Source of the DNA: Lycium barbarum
Taxonomy: Eukaryota > Streptophyta > Magnoliopsida > Solanales > Solanaceae
NCBI RefSeq assembly: GCF_019175385.1
Contig: NC_083341.1
Span: 65,505,800-65,569,799 of the forward strand
Length of the DNA stretch: 64,000 nt
Direction: 5' to 3'
Position 1 is the stretch's first letter. Each line of letters begins with the position of its first letter. The notes under the pieces were generated by a model that searched no databases, had not been told where the DNA came from, and saw only the letters and a program-made list of their open reading frames with translations. Positions 34,706 to 46,790 of the stretch are shown one piece after another. A program made the position numbers and the translations under genes.

Positions 34706-35876
34706 TATCTTAAAATTTTTATCTTCAGTTTGTCCAAACATTTTGGTTCCTATAAAATACATAAGGATTTTTTATACAAAACTTGGTCTTCCCCACCGCT
34801 TAAATTCATGTGTCTTAGTATCTTGAAACTAGGACAAATTTTTGAAATCGGTCAAATCACTTTCAAAATTTTTCATTACAACTTTCTCACTTTTCGATTG
34901 TTTAGAACCAAGTGTTTGCAGGACTTGAAACTGGGACAAATTTTGAAGTCGGTCAAATCACTTTCAAAAACTTTCATTATAAGTTTTTACTTTTCAAATT
35001 GTCTAGAATCAAGCATCTCTAGGACTGAAACTGGGACAAATTTTTAGAAGTAGCATAAAAGTGGTCTTAAATAAAAGTCCATTCATATTTCTAAAAATGT
35101 GAGTAAATTCAAAAATCGAGTCTTCTTAATCATGTTACATATTAGAGCCACTAAGTATTTCCTTTCAAAGTCATCTAAATCTCATTACTTTTATTTTCAA
35201 AATACATTTCTTTATAACTGAAACTCCCCGGCGAAGCAAGATATGTGGTGAGACATCGAAGAACGTGGACGCGACCGAGACAAAAGTCAATTCAAGGGCC
35301 AAGTTCCCCGACATGCACAAGTCAACCAATTTTCTTTTAAACTCACAATTTTTCTTTGTTGAGACAGGTCCAATTAACATGAACACGGTGCATGTATTAA
35401 ATTATGGGCGTGATAAAAAAGTTAACTTTCTTCAAAATGCAAATACTCTTCAGCGTGGATGCAAAGGTAGCTTATGCCGAACGGTGGGCGTCGTTCCACT
35501 CATCACGAAATTTCAATTGCAACAGTGGACACAAGTTCATCTTCTCAACCAAGGGCTGTAAGTATAATTCTTTTAGACCCAGCTATTAATTCTTATCACT
35601 AACAGTTGTTTTAGCTCGTGACATTCATCGATGGATCGAATACATATAATCATGGACACTGACCTTGATCACCTGTTATTGGTTAGAATTCCTCAATTTC
35701 GTCATCACTTCATACATGTTCAAATCATTATCAAATTCTTTTAGAATGAAGTGTGTTAATAAGATAACAAGATCGAAATATTGCATCGTATATCAAATTG
35801 TGGGGTTAATTATAGATTTAACCCCCGTCACAATGGGACATCGAGTAAGATGTGGATATCTTTTTACAATATTATC
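34706..35876 (+). other. Non-coding part of F between repeats
   Basis: Nothing recognisable as coding. Three diverged copies of a block with GAAACTGGGACAAATTTT (around 34826, 34927 and 35025) form a weak ~100-bp tandem repeat. Confidence 0.5.
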
Positions 35877-36228
35877 TCTAAAGTGGACGTGGATTTACAT
35901 TTATATTGTGGATACGAGTATGGGAGTGGGAGTAGAATTATATTACAAAATATACATATAATTGTAGAAAGTGGATACAGATTTATGTTTCGAAAGTAAA
36001 AGTGAATTTATTTTTGCGCCGTATAATGCAGACGTGAAAGTAGATGTAAATTTACTGTTGTACCGTATAATACGGACGTCAAAGTCGACGTGGATTTATA
36101 TTTTGTACCGTGAAATGCGGACGTAGATTTATATTTTGAACTGTGAAAGTGGACTCGGATTTATTTTTCTGCACCCTGAAAGTGGATGTGGATTTACATT
36201 TTTGCACCATGGGAAGTGGACATGATAT
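35877..36228 (+). repeat. Degenerate ~40-bp tandem array in F
   Basis: Diverged units with the theme GTACCGT-AATGCGGACGT followed by GATTTATATTTTG run from about 35877 to 36228. The AATGCGGA element also appears in the next array, so the two arrays may share an origin. Confidence 0.6.
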
Positions 36229-37198
36229 AGGCGCCCACCTTAGAATGCGGGTATTTCAAAATTTAATTTAGGCACCCACCTCCGAATGCGGGAATCTTAT
36301 ATGCTATTTTAGGCGCCCACCTTAGAATGCGGGTATTTCAATGTTCAATTCAGGCACCCACCTTAGAATGCGGGTATGTCAATTTCAATTCAGGCACCCA
36401 CCTTAGAATGCGGGTATTTCAATGTTCAATCTAGGCGCCCACCTTAGAATGCGGGTATGTCAATTTCAATCAAGGCACCCACCTTAGAATGCGGGTATGT
36501 CAATTTCAATCCAGGCACCCACCTTAGAATGCGGGTATTTCAATGTTCAATCCAGGCACCCACCTTAGAATGCGGGCATTCCAATGTTCAATTCAGGCAC
36601 CCACCTTAGAATGCGGGTATTTCAATGTTCAAATTAGGCACCCACCTTAGAATGCGGGTATGTCAATTTTCAATTTTGGCGCCCACCTTAGAATGCGGGT
36701 ATTTCAATGTTCAATTCAGGCACCCACCTTAGAATGCGGGTATTTCAATGTTCAAATTAGGCACCCACCTTAGAATGTGGGTATGTCAATTTCAATCCAG
36801 GCACCCACCTTAGAATGCGGGTATTTCAATGTTCAGTTCAGGCACCCACCTCCGAATGCGGGTATCTTATATTTCAAGTTCAGGCACCCACCTCCGAATG
36901 CGGGTATCTTATATTTCAGTTCAGGCACCCACCTCCGAATGCGGGTATCTTATATTTCAAGTTCAGGCACCCACCTCCGAATGCGGGTATCTTATATTTC
37001 AAGTTCAGGCACCCACCTCCGAATGCGGGTATCTTATATTGCAAGTTCAGGCACCCACCTCCGAATGCGGGTATCTTATGTTTCAGTTCAGGCGCCCACC
37101 TCCGAATGCGGGTATCTCATATTTCAAGTTCAGGCACCCACCTCCGAATGCGGGTATCTTATATTTCAGTTCCGGCATCCACCTCCGAATGTGGATTC
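36229..37198 (+). repeat. 24-copy tandem array of a 40-42-bp unit in F
   Basis: Each unit begins GGCACCCACC and contains GAATGCGGGTAT. All but one of the first 15 units are of type CTTAGAATGCGGG...CAATGTTCAATT; the second unit is type 2. The last nine units are type 2, CTCCGAATGCGGG...CTTATATTTCAAG. ACCC and GGGT within a unit can pair. Overlapping reading frames of 130-230 codons across it arise only because the repeat lacks stops. Confidence 0.95.
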
Positions 37199-37738
37199 AA
37201 CTTTCGAAACAGGGGCTGCAAGTGTAACTTCTCCAACCCTGTCTTATTTACATATATTTCTTTATTGCTAACAATTGTTTTTAGCTGGTGGCTTTTGACA
37301 ACATCAAAGTTGGCATCACACATCAAATCGTGGAACTATTTCTTCGGCAGCGAACTGGGGCAAGTTGTCGGGAAGGATAATCAGACTTCCCAACACGGGT
37401 CAAAGATCTACCTCGAACACTCGTCTCTAATCACAAGTATTCTTTTGCAATTCAATCTTCAGAATTCTCAAGTTTCTATCACAATACCCAGTGTTATCAT
37501 AATTCAGCACTGAGACAATATTTTGCAAGTTTCGCGCCGATTGGGGTTCAAGTGTCGTAATTGTCCCAGAACTACACTCGACCTGATTCTCGTATAGCCC
37601 TAGATATGTAGGCAACTCAGAGACCGGAGTTCGGTCATGACCCTCTCAAATTTCCTTTAGCCGGGACAAAATAGGCTACCGAGTCAACGTCTTTGCCCGA
37701 CAACTCTTTTCATCATTATCGGGCAAAGAGGGACAAGT
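37199..37738 (+). other. 3' tail of F with polypurine-like tract
   Basis: Non-coding, with a fifth diverged GAACTAC block near 37568. GGGCAAAGAGGGACAAG (37721-37737) just before the LTR is the likely polypurine tract. Element G has GAAGAGGGACAAGC at the same place. Confidence 0.7.
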
Positions 37739-40700
37739 TGTTGACACCCAATTTTGTCCCGCCTCTCTGCCAAAATACCTATTTTTAAGCTTCTAATATT
37801 TTTGGAAAAAATAAAAAATATACGTTATGTTTACTATAATTATTAGCCTCTTATCAATACCGACACTTTATTATTCTATTATAATTATAATTATAATTAT
37901 TATTATTTATTAATATTATTGTAATTCACAATTCTTATCATTTCGGCATTTACCACATCGCATTTATCTTTGCATAATTAAATAATAGTATTTATTTCAG
38001 TGTGGATTTTCGAAATATTATTACACGGCTATTATAACACCATATGACTTTATTACCCGAGTCTAATAATCACACATTTTTGTATTAAGCAATATTCTGT
38101 CACCCTTGGTATATCATTAACTAAAATGGGTCTTTTATTCAAGTTCAGAAGCCAAACTATTTCTTGCACTCAGTCCGTATTTTTGATGTTATCGGATTCC
38201 AAATCAAAGTCCAATCAACTCATAAATATTTTTTGACCAGCCTATATTTTTTACCCTAATTTTTAGATCAGTTCGTGTTTTTATTTGCTAGCCCATTCTT
38301 TTAATACCCGATCTAAAAATTGACCCAGTCCATAAATGGAGCGGGTCTGACCCGTTTCATACAAAAATAAGGGAAACCCTTTAGGGTTTCCTCTCATTTT
38401 CACCTTCCGCCCCATTTCATTTTCCTCTCCACCCATCTCCGCCTCCCTCTTCCCCTTTCCTCTTCTTCACCCGCCACCCATCGCCGTCTCCACCATCCCC
38501 TCCATCATCGCCTCCACCACACCACCATCTCCCCATCGTTCCCTTCCTCCCCTTTACCCCTAAACCCTAGCCGCCACCCCATCCTCTTTTGTTCCCACGT
38601 TACCCGCACACCCCCACCTCTGCCAACTCCACCACCTGACACACCCATACACTGACACCCCACTACGACTACCATCCCTCACTCCCACTATCACGCCCGA
38701 CACCTCCACTAACTCCACCACGCCTCCATTGATATGACATTCCCATTACACCACGTTACCCCTGCTACTCTCCACTCCCCTCTGTTCCCTTTATCAGTTC
38801 CTTCAACCCCAAAAACCTATAAAAGATGGAGGTTGAATCGCTGGAAAAGGAGGATTTTTTGGATTCAGGAAACCCCCAGGGATTGAAAACCCAAAAATCC
38901 CCTTACAAGAACAGATCTAAAACCCCGAAATTCTCTAAAAAATAACAAGTTTTTCCAGTAGTAATATCACCTAAGCAATATCAGTTCGTCGGTCTTATTT
39001 CTGAATATCGAGTCGAAATCCAGTCGTTTTGTTTTCGTTTGCGTTGGTCGTGTTTTGAATTTGAATATTGCAAATTTGGATTTAGCGAGTATTCGAGGGT
39101 AAGATCGGAAACTCAAAGCTTCACTTCGCTGCACCCGAAGAAGGTAATCACACTCGTCTTCACTTCGTCTTTAATTTTGTAAAAGTAGAAAGGTAGTCGT
39201 TCAAGTATTTCTCGTCGTTTATTTGGTTTAGTCGGCTGGAATGTGTTCTCTCTTTGTTTGTTATAAACTAGTGCAAAACGACTAATTTCATCAAATATGT
39301 GTTTAACCTCGTCGCTTGGCTAATCCTCTGTTTTAGTCATTTTCTTTAGTGTACGATGTTCCTATTTCTAATGTAAATTAGTATGAAGGATGACCGATAG
39401 AAGCTATGAATTTAAAAGGAAGAATCTACTGATTTGTGAGAATATGATATGTGCTTATATGCAGATTTAGTATTTGTTTGTTGTTGTCTTTTGGTACGTT
39501 CAAGTAAACAAAAGTCCTGCTTCTTTTCCACAGAAATTTATAATGTATCATGTTTGAGGTGATGGGGTAATTCTTGTTGAGCATATTTTGAGTTGGAATC
39601 TGGACATGTATGAAAACTTCCCCTCGTTTCATTCTCAGTTTACAGAATTAAAATGTAGTTGTTTGCTTGTTCTTAGCAGTTGTAGAAGTTTGCTTGTTTG
39701 AATCTGCCTACACTTTATTTGCTATAAACAAGCATGAAATAGTTGTGGCAATCTATTAACATTTAAAGAAAAGATCGTTCACCTTGCTGAATACATAAAT
39801 AGCAGTGCTTCTTGTTTAATATCTGTTTGTGGCACCCCTTAAGGGATTGTTTTATCATGTAAAATCAGCATGTAAAAAAGTAAATAAATCATGAACGTCA
39901 AAAAACAAATGTCCTGATTTGTTGATATTTAATACTAGTCTACATATAGGTTTGGATAATTGTTTTGCTTCTGTTGGTTTGAATCTGTCTGCATTCTGTA
40001 ACTTTTTTTCCCCCTTTTGCCATTAAGGATGTGACTATAGATGACTTTAATCATGTTTGATCCTTTGTTCAGGCCTTCAAAACTAATTCTAGTATGGATC
40101 AATATTAAAATGTCTGTGTCAAGTAGCTGTTTTAACTTTCATTTGGATATAAGCATGAAACATCATTTTGTTTGAGGGCATTTAAAGGTTAATGTTGTCC
40201 CTGGTTTAGTTAGCTTGAACGAATATGGGAATTCCTGCATAAGTTGATAACTATTGGCATCTCAATATAACCGGCTACACCTCTATGTTTGTTGTAGGAT
40301 TTTATGCCTTCCATGAACTAGTTCTCTAGCCTTGCTTTATTCAAAATTAATTGATGTAGAGGTTTTATTAACAGAAGGCTATTTGGTTCCCACTTTGTAT
40401 GTTTGAAACTCTGTCTTGAAAAATTGATCTGTCATGTTATTTTAGTCACAGTTAGAATGATTCACTTTTGCTTACTAAATATTTGTAGTGTTTATTGAAC
40501 ATTTGTTTCAATTTGGGTTAAGGCTTATCTGAAATACTCTGAAATGAATCCAAGACATGTTCCCTTTGTGTTTGCTGTGATCCTATACACTTCGTGCTCT
40601 CTCTTTGAAATCTGCCCACGTTGACTTGTTTCCTTCTATTCCTCATCCATTTTTGTTTGTGGTGTGATATACCTCGAAGTATGCATATTACATGAGCCTT

Positions 40701-42493
40701 AGTATACACTGAGTGTATACCAGGGTTGCACATTAATGTATACCTTTCAGGTATATCAAGTATACTCTGAATATTATAGGTATGCCAGCCTTTGCATATG
40801 TCCAAAATTCTATACACGTCTAAGAACAATGAGTGCTACGTTATTTGATTATGTCTATGTCTGAGTATTGCCTGTTTATATGTGTGTGGTGGCTAATCTG
40901 TGTAGGCATGGATTATACTTAAGTATACATAATATATACACAAGTCGCTGATTTGCTTGTTTTGAAATTTACATTATAAATAACTTTATTTATTGATTAT
41001 ACACTAATCCTTTTTTCCTTTTATCTTTTGCATGAACCTCACATACGAATCCGAGGGACTCGTTTCTCCCCGCATTCGGTGTTGGGCTAAAAGTCCAACA
41101 TAATCATCTCGAGCCGTCCCCGATCAGTCCTTATTCCGCAGCAGAAAATAAGAATTGCTGGGCCAAGGCCCATATAGCAGAAACAGTGTTTGCAGCAGTG
41201 GCCCAAATGGGTCAGATCCATTTAACAGCAGCCCTTCTTAAAATATGGGTTGAGCCCATTTTTAATTATCTCTCCTTTATTTATTTTGTGCATTTAATTT
41301 GTATACTAACTGTTTGTTTTTTTATTTAGTTTATATAAACCTTAATGAGTTAATAGATTTAGTTTAGTAATGGGTAGTTAGTTTAAAGAAGACTAATAAT
41401 TAATCTCATAAGCTTCATTTTCTTCTTTTCACATTAAAGTTATTTATAGAATCTATAATATTTACTTCTAAAATAATTGATAGTATAAATTAATATCTTT
41501 TTTTTAGTTAAAGAAATCATATTTTATCTCTTGTTATCTTAATTTCAAAACACCACTAATACACAAATATAAATTCAAGCATATTTTATAAATAACCCTT
41601 TCAAGTTTGAATCAATCACCCATATTTTATAGAAAAAATGATAAAGAAAACTCACTTCCTTTTGAATCTTATTTATAAGCTTAGATTTTTCTACATTGTT
41701 ATAATCAAATAATACGATTTATTCAAAGTGCAAAACTGCCAAATCTCTTCTTAACAGCTATTATTTATGGGCAAATTATCATATTTTATAAAATCTTATA
41801 TTAAATAGCATTTTATTTTAAAGTTTAGCCACATTTGTAAATCTTCTTTAAATGACATTTTTATCTTAACAATGCTTATAAGTTTTATTTCATGCAAATT
41901 ATCACATTTTCTATAAATTTTATTAAATATTATTTTTTATTTAAGGCTTCGTCGATAATTTCAAGTTTCATTTAATTTTTAGAATCTTCTCTTACGCACA
42001 TTATTATATTTTCTACAAGTATTATTTCAAATAATATCATTAGTATTTTCATTTAAAGTCTTAGCGGTATTTATAAGTCCTATTTTAAAAATGGAATTTC
42101 AAGTTTTCTTTCATATTAAATTTTTGTAAATCTTATTTTCACTAATATTATTTTCCTTTTAAAATTTTAGAAACATTTGTGAACCATTTTAAAATTTAAA
42201 CATTATATTTCAATATAATTAATTAACCTAAGTTTGGTCGGATAACCGTAAGTTAACGGATTCTAAAGGATGCCTAACCCCTTCCCTTTAGGATAATATA
42301 GAGCCCTTACCTAGAATCACACTGGTTAAACAGACTATTAATTGAGGTTTAGTTTTAACTTCGCCTTAGTTAATCTCTAGGTGTCCTAATTCACCGTTAA
42401 AATTAATTAGGTGGCGACTCCTTAAAAGAAAATAAACAGGAATCATCAATACGTCATACTCCTAAATCGACCCGGTTAAAATGGGGTGTGACA
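37739..42493 (+). repeat. 3' LTR of F
   Basis: Length 4755 bp, almost identical to 24944-29699. Differences seen: C/T near 38420, A/T near 38966, one T fewer in the run near 40010, and T/G near 40229. Ends GGTGTGACA before the AAGAT target duplication. Confidence 0.95.
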
Positions 42494-43080
42494 AAGATCA
42501 TGTCGCCCTGCCAAAGCATATACGCGGGGCTGAACAGCACCTGAAGTAGGTGCTCCCCCTCTACCTCTGCCTCTACCTGCTGTAGTTTGAGAAGTCTGTG
42601 TTGTCAGGCGTACTGAGGAAGAACCCGCTGCTGAACCTGTGGGCTGAGTCCCAACCCTACCTCTTGCTGAAGGGCAATCTCTCATCATATGACCAACCTG
42701 CCCGCAGGCATAACAGGCATCCGAACCCTGACGACACTGTCCAGAATGTAATCTACCGCACTAGCTACACCGCGGTACTGAGGGTCTCCTCTAACTGGGA
42801 TCTCCTCTGAACTGAGAATCTGAGGCCCTCGAACTCTGGCCCTGTCCTGTCTGAAAAGAACGATCAAACCTCCTGTCTGAGAATCTGGGAGGCGCACTGG
42901 TCGCTGACTGACCTGAGTGCCTAGAATGCACCTGTCTCGGTCCCCCTCTATATTCACTGCTCGCTCCCATGGATCTAGCTCTCTTGCCTTGCCTTCTGTC
43001 ATTATCACGATCACTTCTCTGCAGCTGTTGTAGCTTTGCCTTTCTGGGCAGCTGTAGCTTTCCCCTTTGGCGGCATTCTG
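42494..43080 (-). pseudogene. Gag remnant of E with capsid deleted
   Basis: On the minus strand a start MPPKGKATAAQKGKATT (near 43077) leads within about 20 codons, and out of frame, into the C-terminal part of gag. That part holds an Arg/Ser-rich region and a zinc-knuckle end MMRDCPSARGR, then a Gly/Arg-rich stretch and the junction with F. The whole capsid domain, present in C, is missing. Frame changes occur in the C-rich part near 42700-42800. No functional Gag can be made. Confidence 0.85.
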
Positions 43081-43362
43081 AAATCACAGCATAATATTAG
43101 GGAGGGTAAAATCTTACGCATGGCCCTATCGCACGATCTGATAAGAAGAAGGATGGTCATTTTCCTAAATGCCCTGTAGCCCCTTTGTCTTTTTGTTGTA
43201 GCTTTGCCTTTCTGGGCAGCTGTAGCTTTCCCCTTTGGCGGCATTCTGAAATCACAGCATAATATTAGGGAGGGTAAAATCTTACGCATGGCCCTATCGC
43301 ACGATCTGATAAGAAGAAGGATGGTCATTTTCCTAAATGCCCTGTAGCCTCTTGTTTATTAG
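43027..43362 (-). repeat. 168-bp tandem duplication of the E leader and gag start
   Basis: 43027-43194 and 43195-43362 are direct copies, so the gag start codon region and the leader before it occur twice. The copies are nearly identical for about 154 bp. The duplication is absent from C. Confidence 0.9.
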
Positions 43363-43431
43363 CGTGGCGCGCTACACACCATAAATAAGACTCTACTAGA
43401 CACGGCTCGTTGACACTTCCTAGGACGAACT

Positions 43432-43443
43432 GCTCTGATACCA
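43432..43443 (-). other. Primer-binding site of E (tRNA-iMet)
   Basis: The minus strand reads TGGTATCAGAGC, 4 bp from the LTR, as in C. Confidence 0.95.
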
Positions 43444-43447
43444 CTTT

Positions 43448-45807
43448 TGTCACGACCCAGCTAGGGGTCGCGACGGGTACCCGGGGCTAGCCACCGAGCA
43501 CCACTCGTTCTAATGCTCATCTTACTCATTTAATACTTCTTTGCAAATTTATACACGAAATGCAGGAAAAATCATATTTTAAGTAGAAACATAAATTCTT
43601 TATACACATTTGCCTCTCGGCTATCAAAATAATATATACATATAGAAACATCTTGTGAGACCATCTAATCCACACTGCGTATCTACGAGCCTCTACTAAC
43701 AGACTGAATACACATAGATGGAACAAGACTCCATCGTGCCCAAAATATGCATCTATATAACAAAAGAATGAGCATAAGCACCTCCGGACAATGGAGTGCT
43801 CTCACTCAGCTGACCGCTGCTATGGATCTGGATCTAGCTCACCTCCATGTCTACCTGTGGGCATGAACACAGCGTCCAAAGAAAAAGGACGTCAGTACGA
43901 ATATTGTACTGAGTATGAGAGGCATGAACAATGAAGAAGGACAACACAATAATATAATGAGAACATCAATATGAACATCTGAATCTGAATGATAATCATA
44001 AGAGAAATGATGCATGCTGTCTTACTCATACTTATCATCATATCATATATGCATGACATGCAAGCTGCCCGTCCATATCGGAACGGTGTGATAATCAGTA
44101 ATATTAGCCCGCGTCCAGGCCTCCTGCGTCCGGGGTACCATCTCATGCCGCCCACTAGTGGTGTCTGCCCATGCCAAAATGGTCATGGTGTATCCGTATA
44201 GCTGCCCGCCTTAGCGGTGACTGCCCGGCCAACTAGGCGCGATGTGATGCAATCATGACATGCTTATCATAAAATACTTATAATCATATGCTTATCATAA
44301 TATGCTTATCTTATCATAGTACATGCATAAGGCTCAAGATCATCTATATTCTATCGGGGTGACGTAAGGTCGTGATCCCCCGATGTCATTATGGAGCAAT
44401 TATTAACATTTTGCCTCAGCTTGAAGGAATTAATACATAAGGTGAGTGTAAGCAATGATTAATATCATTATCAATATGGCATCATCGTATCATATCTCTT
44501 ATCTTATATAGATAGTTATGGATATAGGACTCATGAAGAGGAAAGGAACTTATACTATAGGATTCATGCCATTAGAAAGAAAGGGCTAGCCTCACATACC
44601 TTGTCTCTTAGCTACACTATCGATCACTCTTCTTCCTTCGAGGTCACGTCGTTACCTTCACGAGAGAATCGTGTTAACATTAGTTAATCGGCTTTAAAAC
44701 GCGTCGTTATTTCTAAGGAAAATTGGGCAGAACTTCCTTTATTTATACTACTTTTCCCATAGTCCCTATCAACTCCCAACGTTCCCAACAACATCCACAT
44801 TATTACAATCAACAACCATCATTTATATATATTCACTACGTTCTATCATTTTCCCCCTAATTTCCTTCACATTTATGGTTACAGTTCGTTATCACATTTC
44901 CTTGTATATAATACTTATTTCATGACATAAACATCATTTACAACGTATTCATAATCATAGCATATCAACTTTCATGATTCCATTCAACCATCTCCCAATT
45001 GTGACACTATTCCCTCATTCAAGACCCATTTTCTATGTTCTTCCATGTTTCAAGTGTCTCAGCTTCCCAAAACTTTAAACAACATGGAATGGTCATTAAA
45101 CTTACCTTGGTTGATGGTTGAGCAAGCCTTGAATGAGAATACTCCTCTATCACTAAAACCCTTCTTCACCTCTTTGGAATTTCTTAAAGAAGATGACTTC
45201 CAACTAGGTTTCATACACTTTGTTTCATGGATTTAATGTTGTTGATCTTGATGTTCCTTTGATTCTCTTGAATTTGTGGATGAAATGTTTGGAGAGTTCT
45301 TGAAGGTTGTGAATGAAATATGAATGAAAATGAGTGAGAAGGTCACTTATAATAATCACAAAATCTGATTTTTAATGAACAGTCATAAGGGTGTACAGTG
45401 GTCGTAAACCACACTTTACGGGTCGTATACCAGTTTACGACCGTATAGTGTGGTCGTATTTAAGCATGTCAAAACAGAAAGGTTGGCTGAGATCATGGCA
45501 GTTTACAATTGAGGTTTACGGTCCGTAAACCAGTTTACGGGCCGTATTCCAAGTCGTATTTAGCCATTTCACCATTGGACAGAAAGTTGAAATTTTGGAA
45601 GGCTAGAGGACGATGGCGGTATACGGTCCGTAAATCACTTTACGGGCCGTATACTGATTTACGACCACTGATTGTGTTGAAATTCTACAACTTCCTTATT
45701 TCCAAAATTCATAAATCGCCATTCCCTACTTAGTATAACATCGCATACTCATACCCTTCGTTGGTCTGTTCATTGTACATGTACGAGGACTTTTCCGAGG
45801 TGTAACA
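43448..45807 (-). repeat. Complete LTR of E (right copy)
   Basis: Length 2360 bp, TGTCACGACCC to GGTGTAACA. The AGTAC/GTACT inverted repeat is at 43894-43910. The palindrome cluster includes GGTTTACGGTCCGTAAACC at 45513-45531. A TATA-like ATTATAAGTG (minus) lies near 45350. Same family as solo LTR B but well diverged from it. Confidence 0.92.
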
Positions 45808-46536
45808 ATGGGTCCCCTGCAGGTCATGACTACTGAGCAATGACATCAGTTAGCATGTGTGTACAGTGAGTATGGTTATTGTGGTAGACTTGTTTCGATT
45901 GTGTGGTTTCCGTTGATTGAGTTCTTGATATTTTGGGTGACTCGATTGGTGCTTATCCTTGTTTGACTTGTTGTGGTTTATTTATTTCCTTTCTGTTGGC
46001 TGGCTTGTTTATTCTATTGACTTTAGGAGATATGTATGATACTAATCTTAGTCGGCCTATGATATCTACCGATACATAGTGTTTGTACCGATACTACATT
46101 GCTGCATTCATTTGAGTGCAGATTGTGATACTGAGACTGCTACTCGCCCTCACATCTAGCGTTGAGGCCGTTGTTAACATATTTAGGGTGAGCTTCTATC
46201 CATGCCAGGACGCCCGAAGATCTTCCTCTTATGATGTCTATTTCCTATTCTGGACATTGTGGTTATTTGTTAGACAGATTTCATTCCTTAGACATGTTCT
46301 AGATTAGAGTCCTTGTACAATGACTTTAGGATTTTGGAAAATTGTAATAGTTAGGACTTCCGCATTTACTTCATTATTTTATGGCATGACTTATTTTTAT
46401 TATCTTATGCTTAAATGAGTAATAACTGATTGAATTGGTTAATATAAAGATAAACTTGAATGAGTAGATGACTTGTGTGTTGGTTCGTCCACTAGGAGTT
46501 AGTGTAGGTGCCAGTCATGGCGGGTTTGTTCTTGAT
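45808..46536 (+). repeat. Element D, right part
   Basis: Non-coding sequence between the end of E and the ATGTA target duplication. Read as the continuation of the D LTR; the link to the left part rests on the duplication and on the restored frame of A. Confidence 0.6.
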
Positions 46537-46541
46537 ATGTA

Positions 46542-46790
46542 GTTAAGGTTCTTGAGACTACTTTTGATATGTTTGAATTAGAAATAGTGAACCTTGATGT
46601 GATTATGGGAATAGACTGGCTTTCCAAGGGTTATGAAACTCTAGTTGTCAATCAGAAATAGTTGGGCTTGAATTTCTTGATGAACCCATAATAGAGTGGA
46701 AGAGTGAGATTGCTAAACATCGAGGTAGACTTATTTCGTATCTTAGGACTCACAAAGTAAACTCGACAGGGGTGTAGTTACCATCTAGTT
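46542..46790 (+). pseudogene. Gypsy protease-region remnant of A, C-terminal half
   Basis: Continues the remnant interrupted at 20101. LEIVNLDVIMGIDWLSKGYE matches the [17 protein letters not shown] region of E, followed after a stop codon by a frame-shifted match to its [11 protein letters not shown] region. In-frame stops and shifts make it a pseudogene. No RT follows. Confidence 0.75.

Larger units (their letters stand above)
24944..42493 (+). mobile_element. Element F: young Tat/Ogre-like element with gag-pro only
   Basis: Perfect 5-bp duplication AAGAT at 24939-24943 and 42494-42498. LTRs of about 4755 bp start TGTTGACACCC and end GGTGTGACA. The PBS fits tRNA-Arg, as in Ogre-type elements, and a purine-rich stretch precedes the 3' LTR. 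Total length about 17.55 kb, internal part about 8.0 kb. It encodes one long gag-protease-G-patch-like protein and no RT, RNase H or integrase. The rest of the internal part is tandem repeats and non-coding DNA. I see only three substitutions and one homopolymer length change between the LTRs, so it inserted very recently. It must have used proteins from another element. Confidence 0.93.
20602..45807 (-). mobile_element. Element E: damaged Tekay-type element, interrupted by F
   Basis: In element (minus) orientation: complete 5' LTR (43448-45807), PBS (43432-43443), gag remnant, site of F, pro-pol (21492-24943), polypurine tract (from 21260), and a truncated LTR (20602-21259). The truncated LTR lacks about 1.7 kb of the far end, so no target duplication is visible. 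Overlapping LTR parts differ at about 2-3% by eye, making E clearly older than F and C. The gag capsid is deleted, the leader is duplicated and pol has a nonsense codon, so E cannot move by itself. Confidence 0.88.
20102..46536 (+). mobile_element. Element D: solo-LTR-like insertion in A, itself split by E
   Basis: ATGTA occurs immediately before (20097-20101) and after (46537-46541) this segment, and removing it restores the reading frame of A's protease remnant. D's own sequence is 20102-20601 plus 45808-46536, about 1.2 kb, starting ATTTAACGACCC and ending TTCTTGAT. The termini are not TG..CA, so they may be mutated. With no coding, PBS or PPT it looks like a decayed solo LTR. A perfect palindrome CACCGCTATAGCGGTG is at 20472-20487. 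Orientation is a guess. Some D sequence may have been lost with the left end of E. Confidence 0.65.

Noticed and set aside
36229..37198. CRISPR-like regular repeat array
   Set aside because: Units are contiguous with no unique spacers, lie inside a plant retrotransposon and vary as whole units; it is an ordinary tandem repeat.
36777..37513. Overlapping reading frames of 130-230 codons with a repeated HPPPNAG-like motif
   Set aside because: They arise from the 24-unit tandem array, which is open in several frames at once; no start context, domain or codon bias supports a protein.
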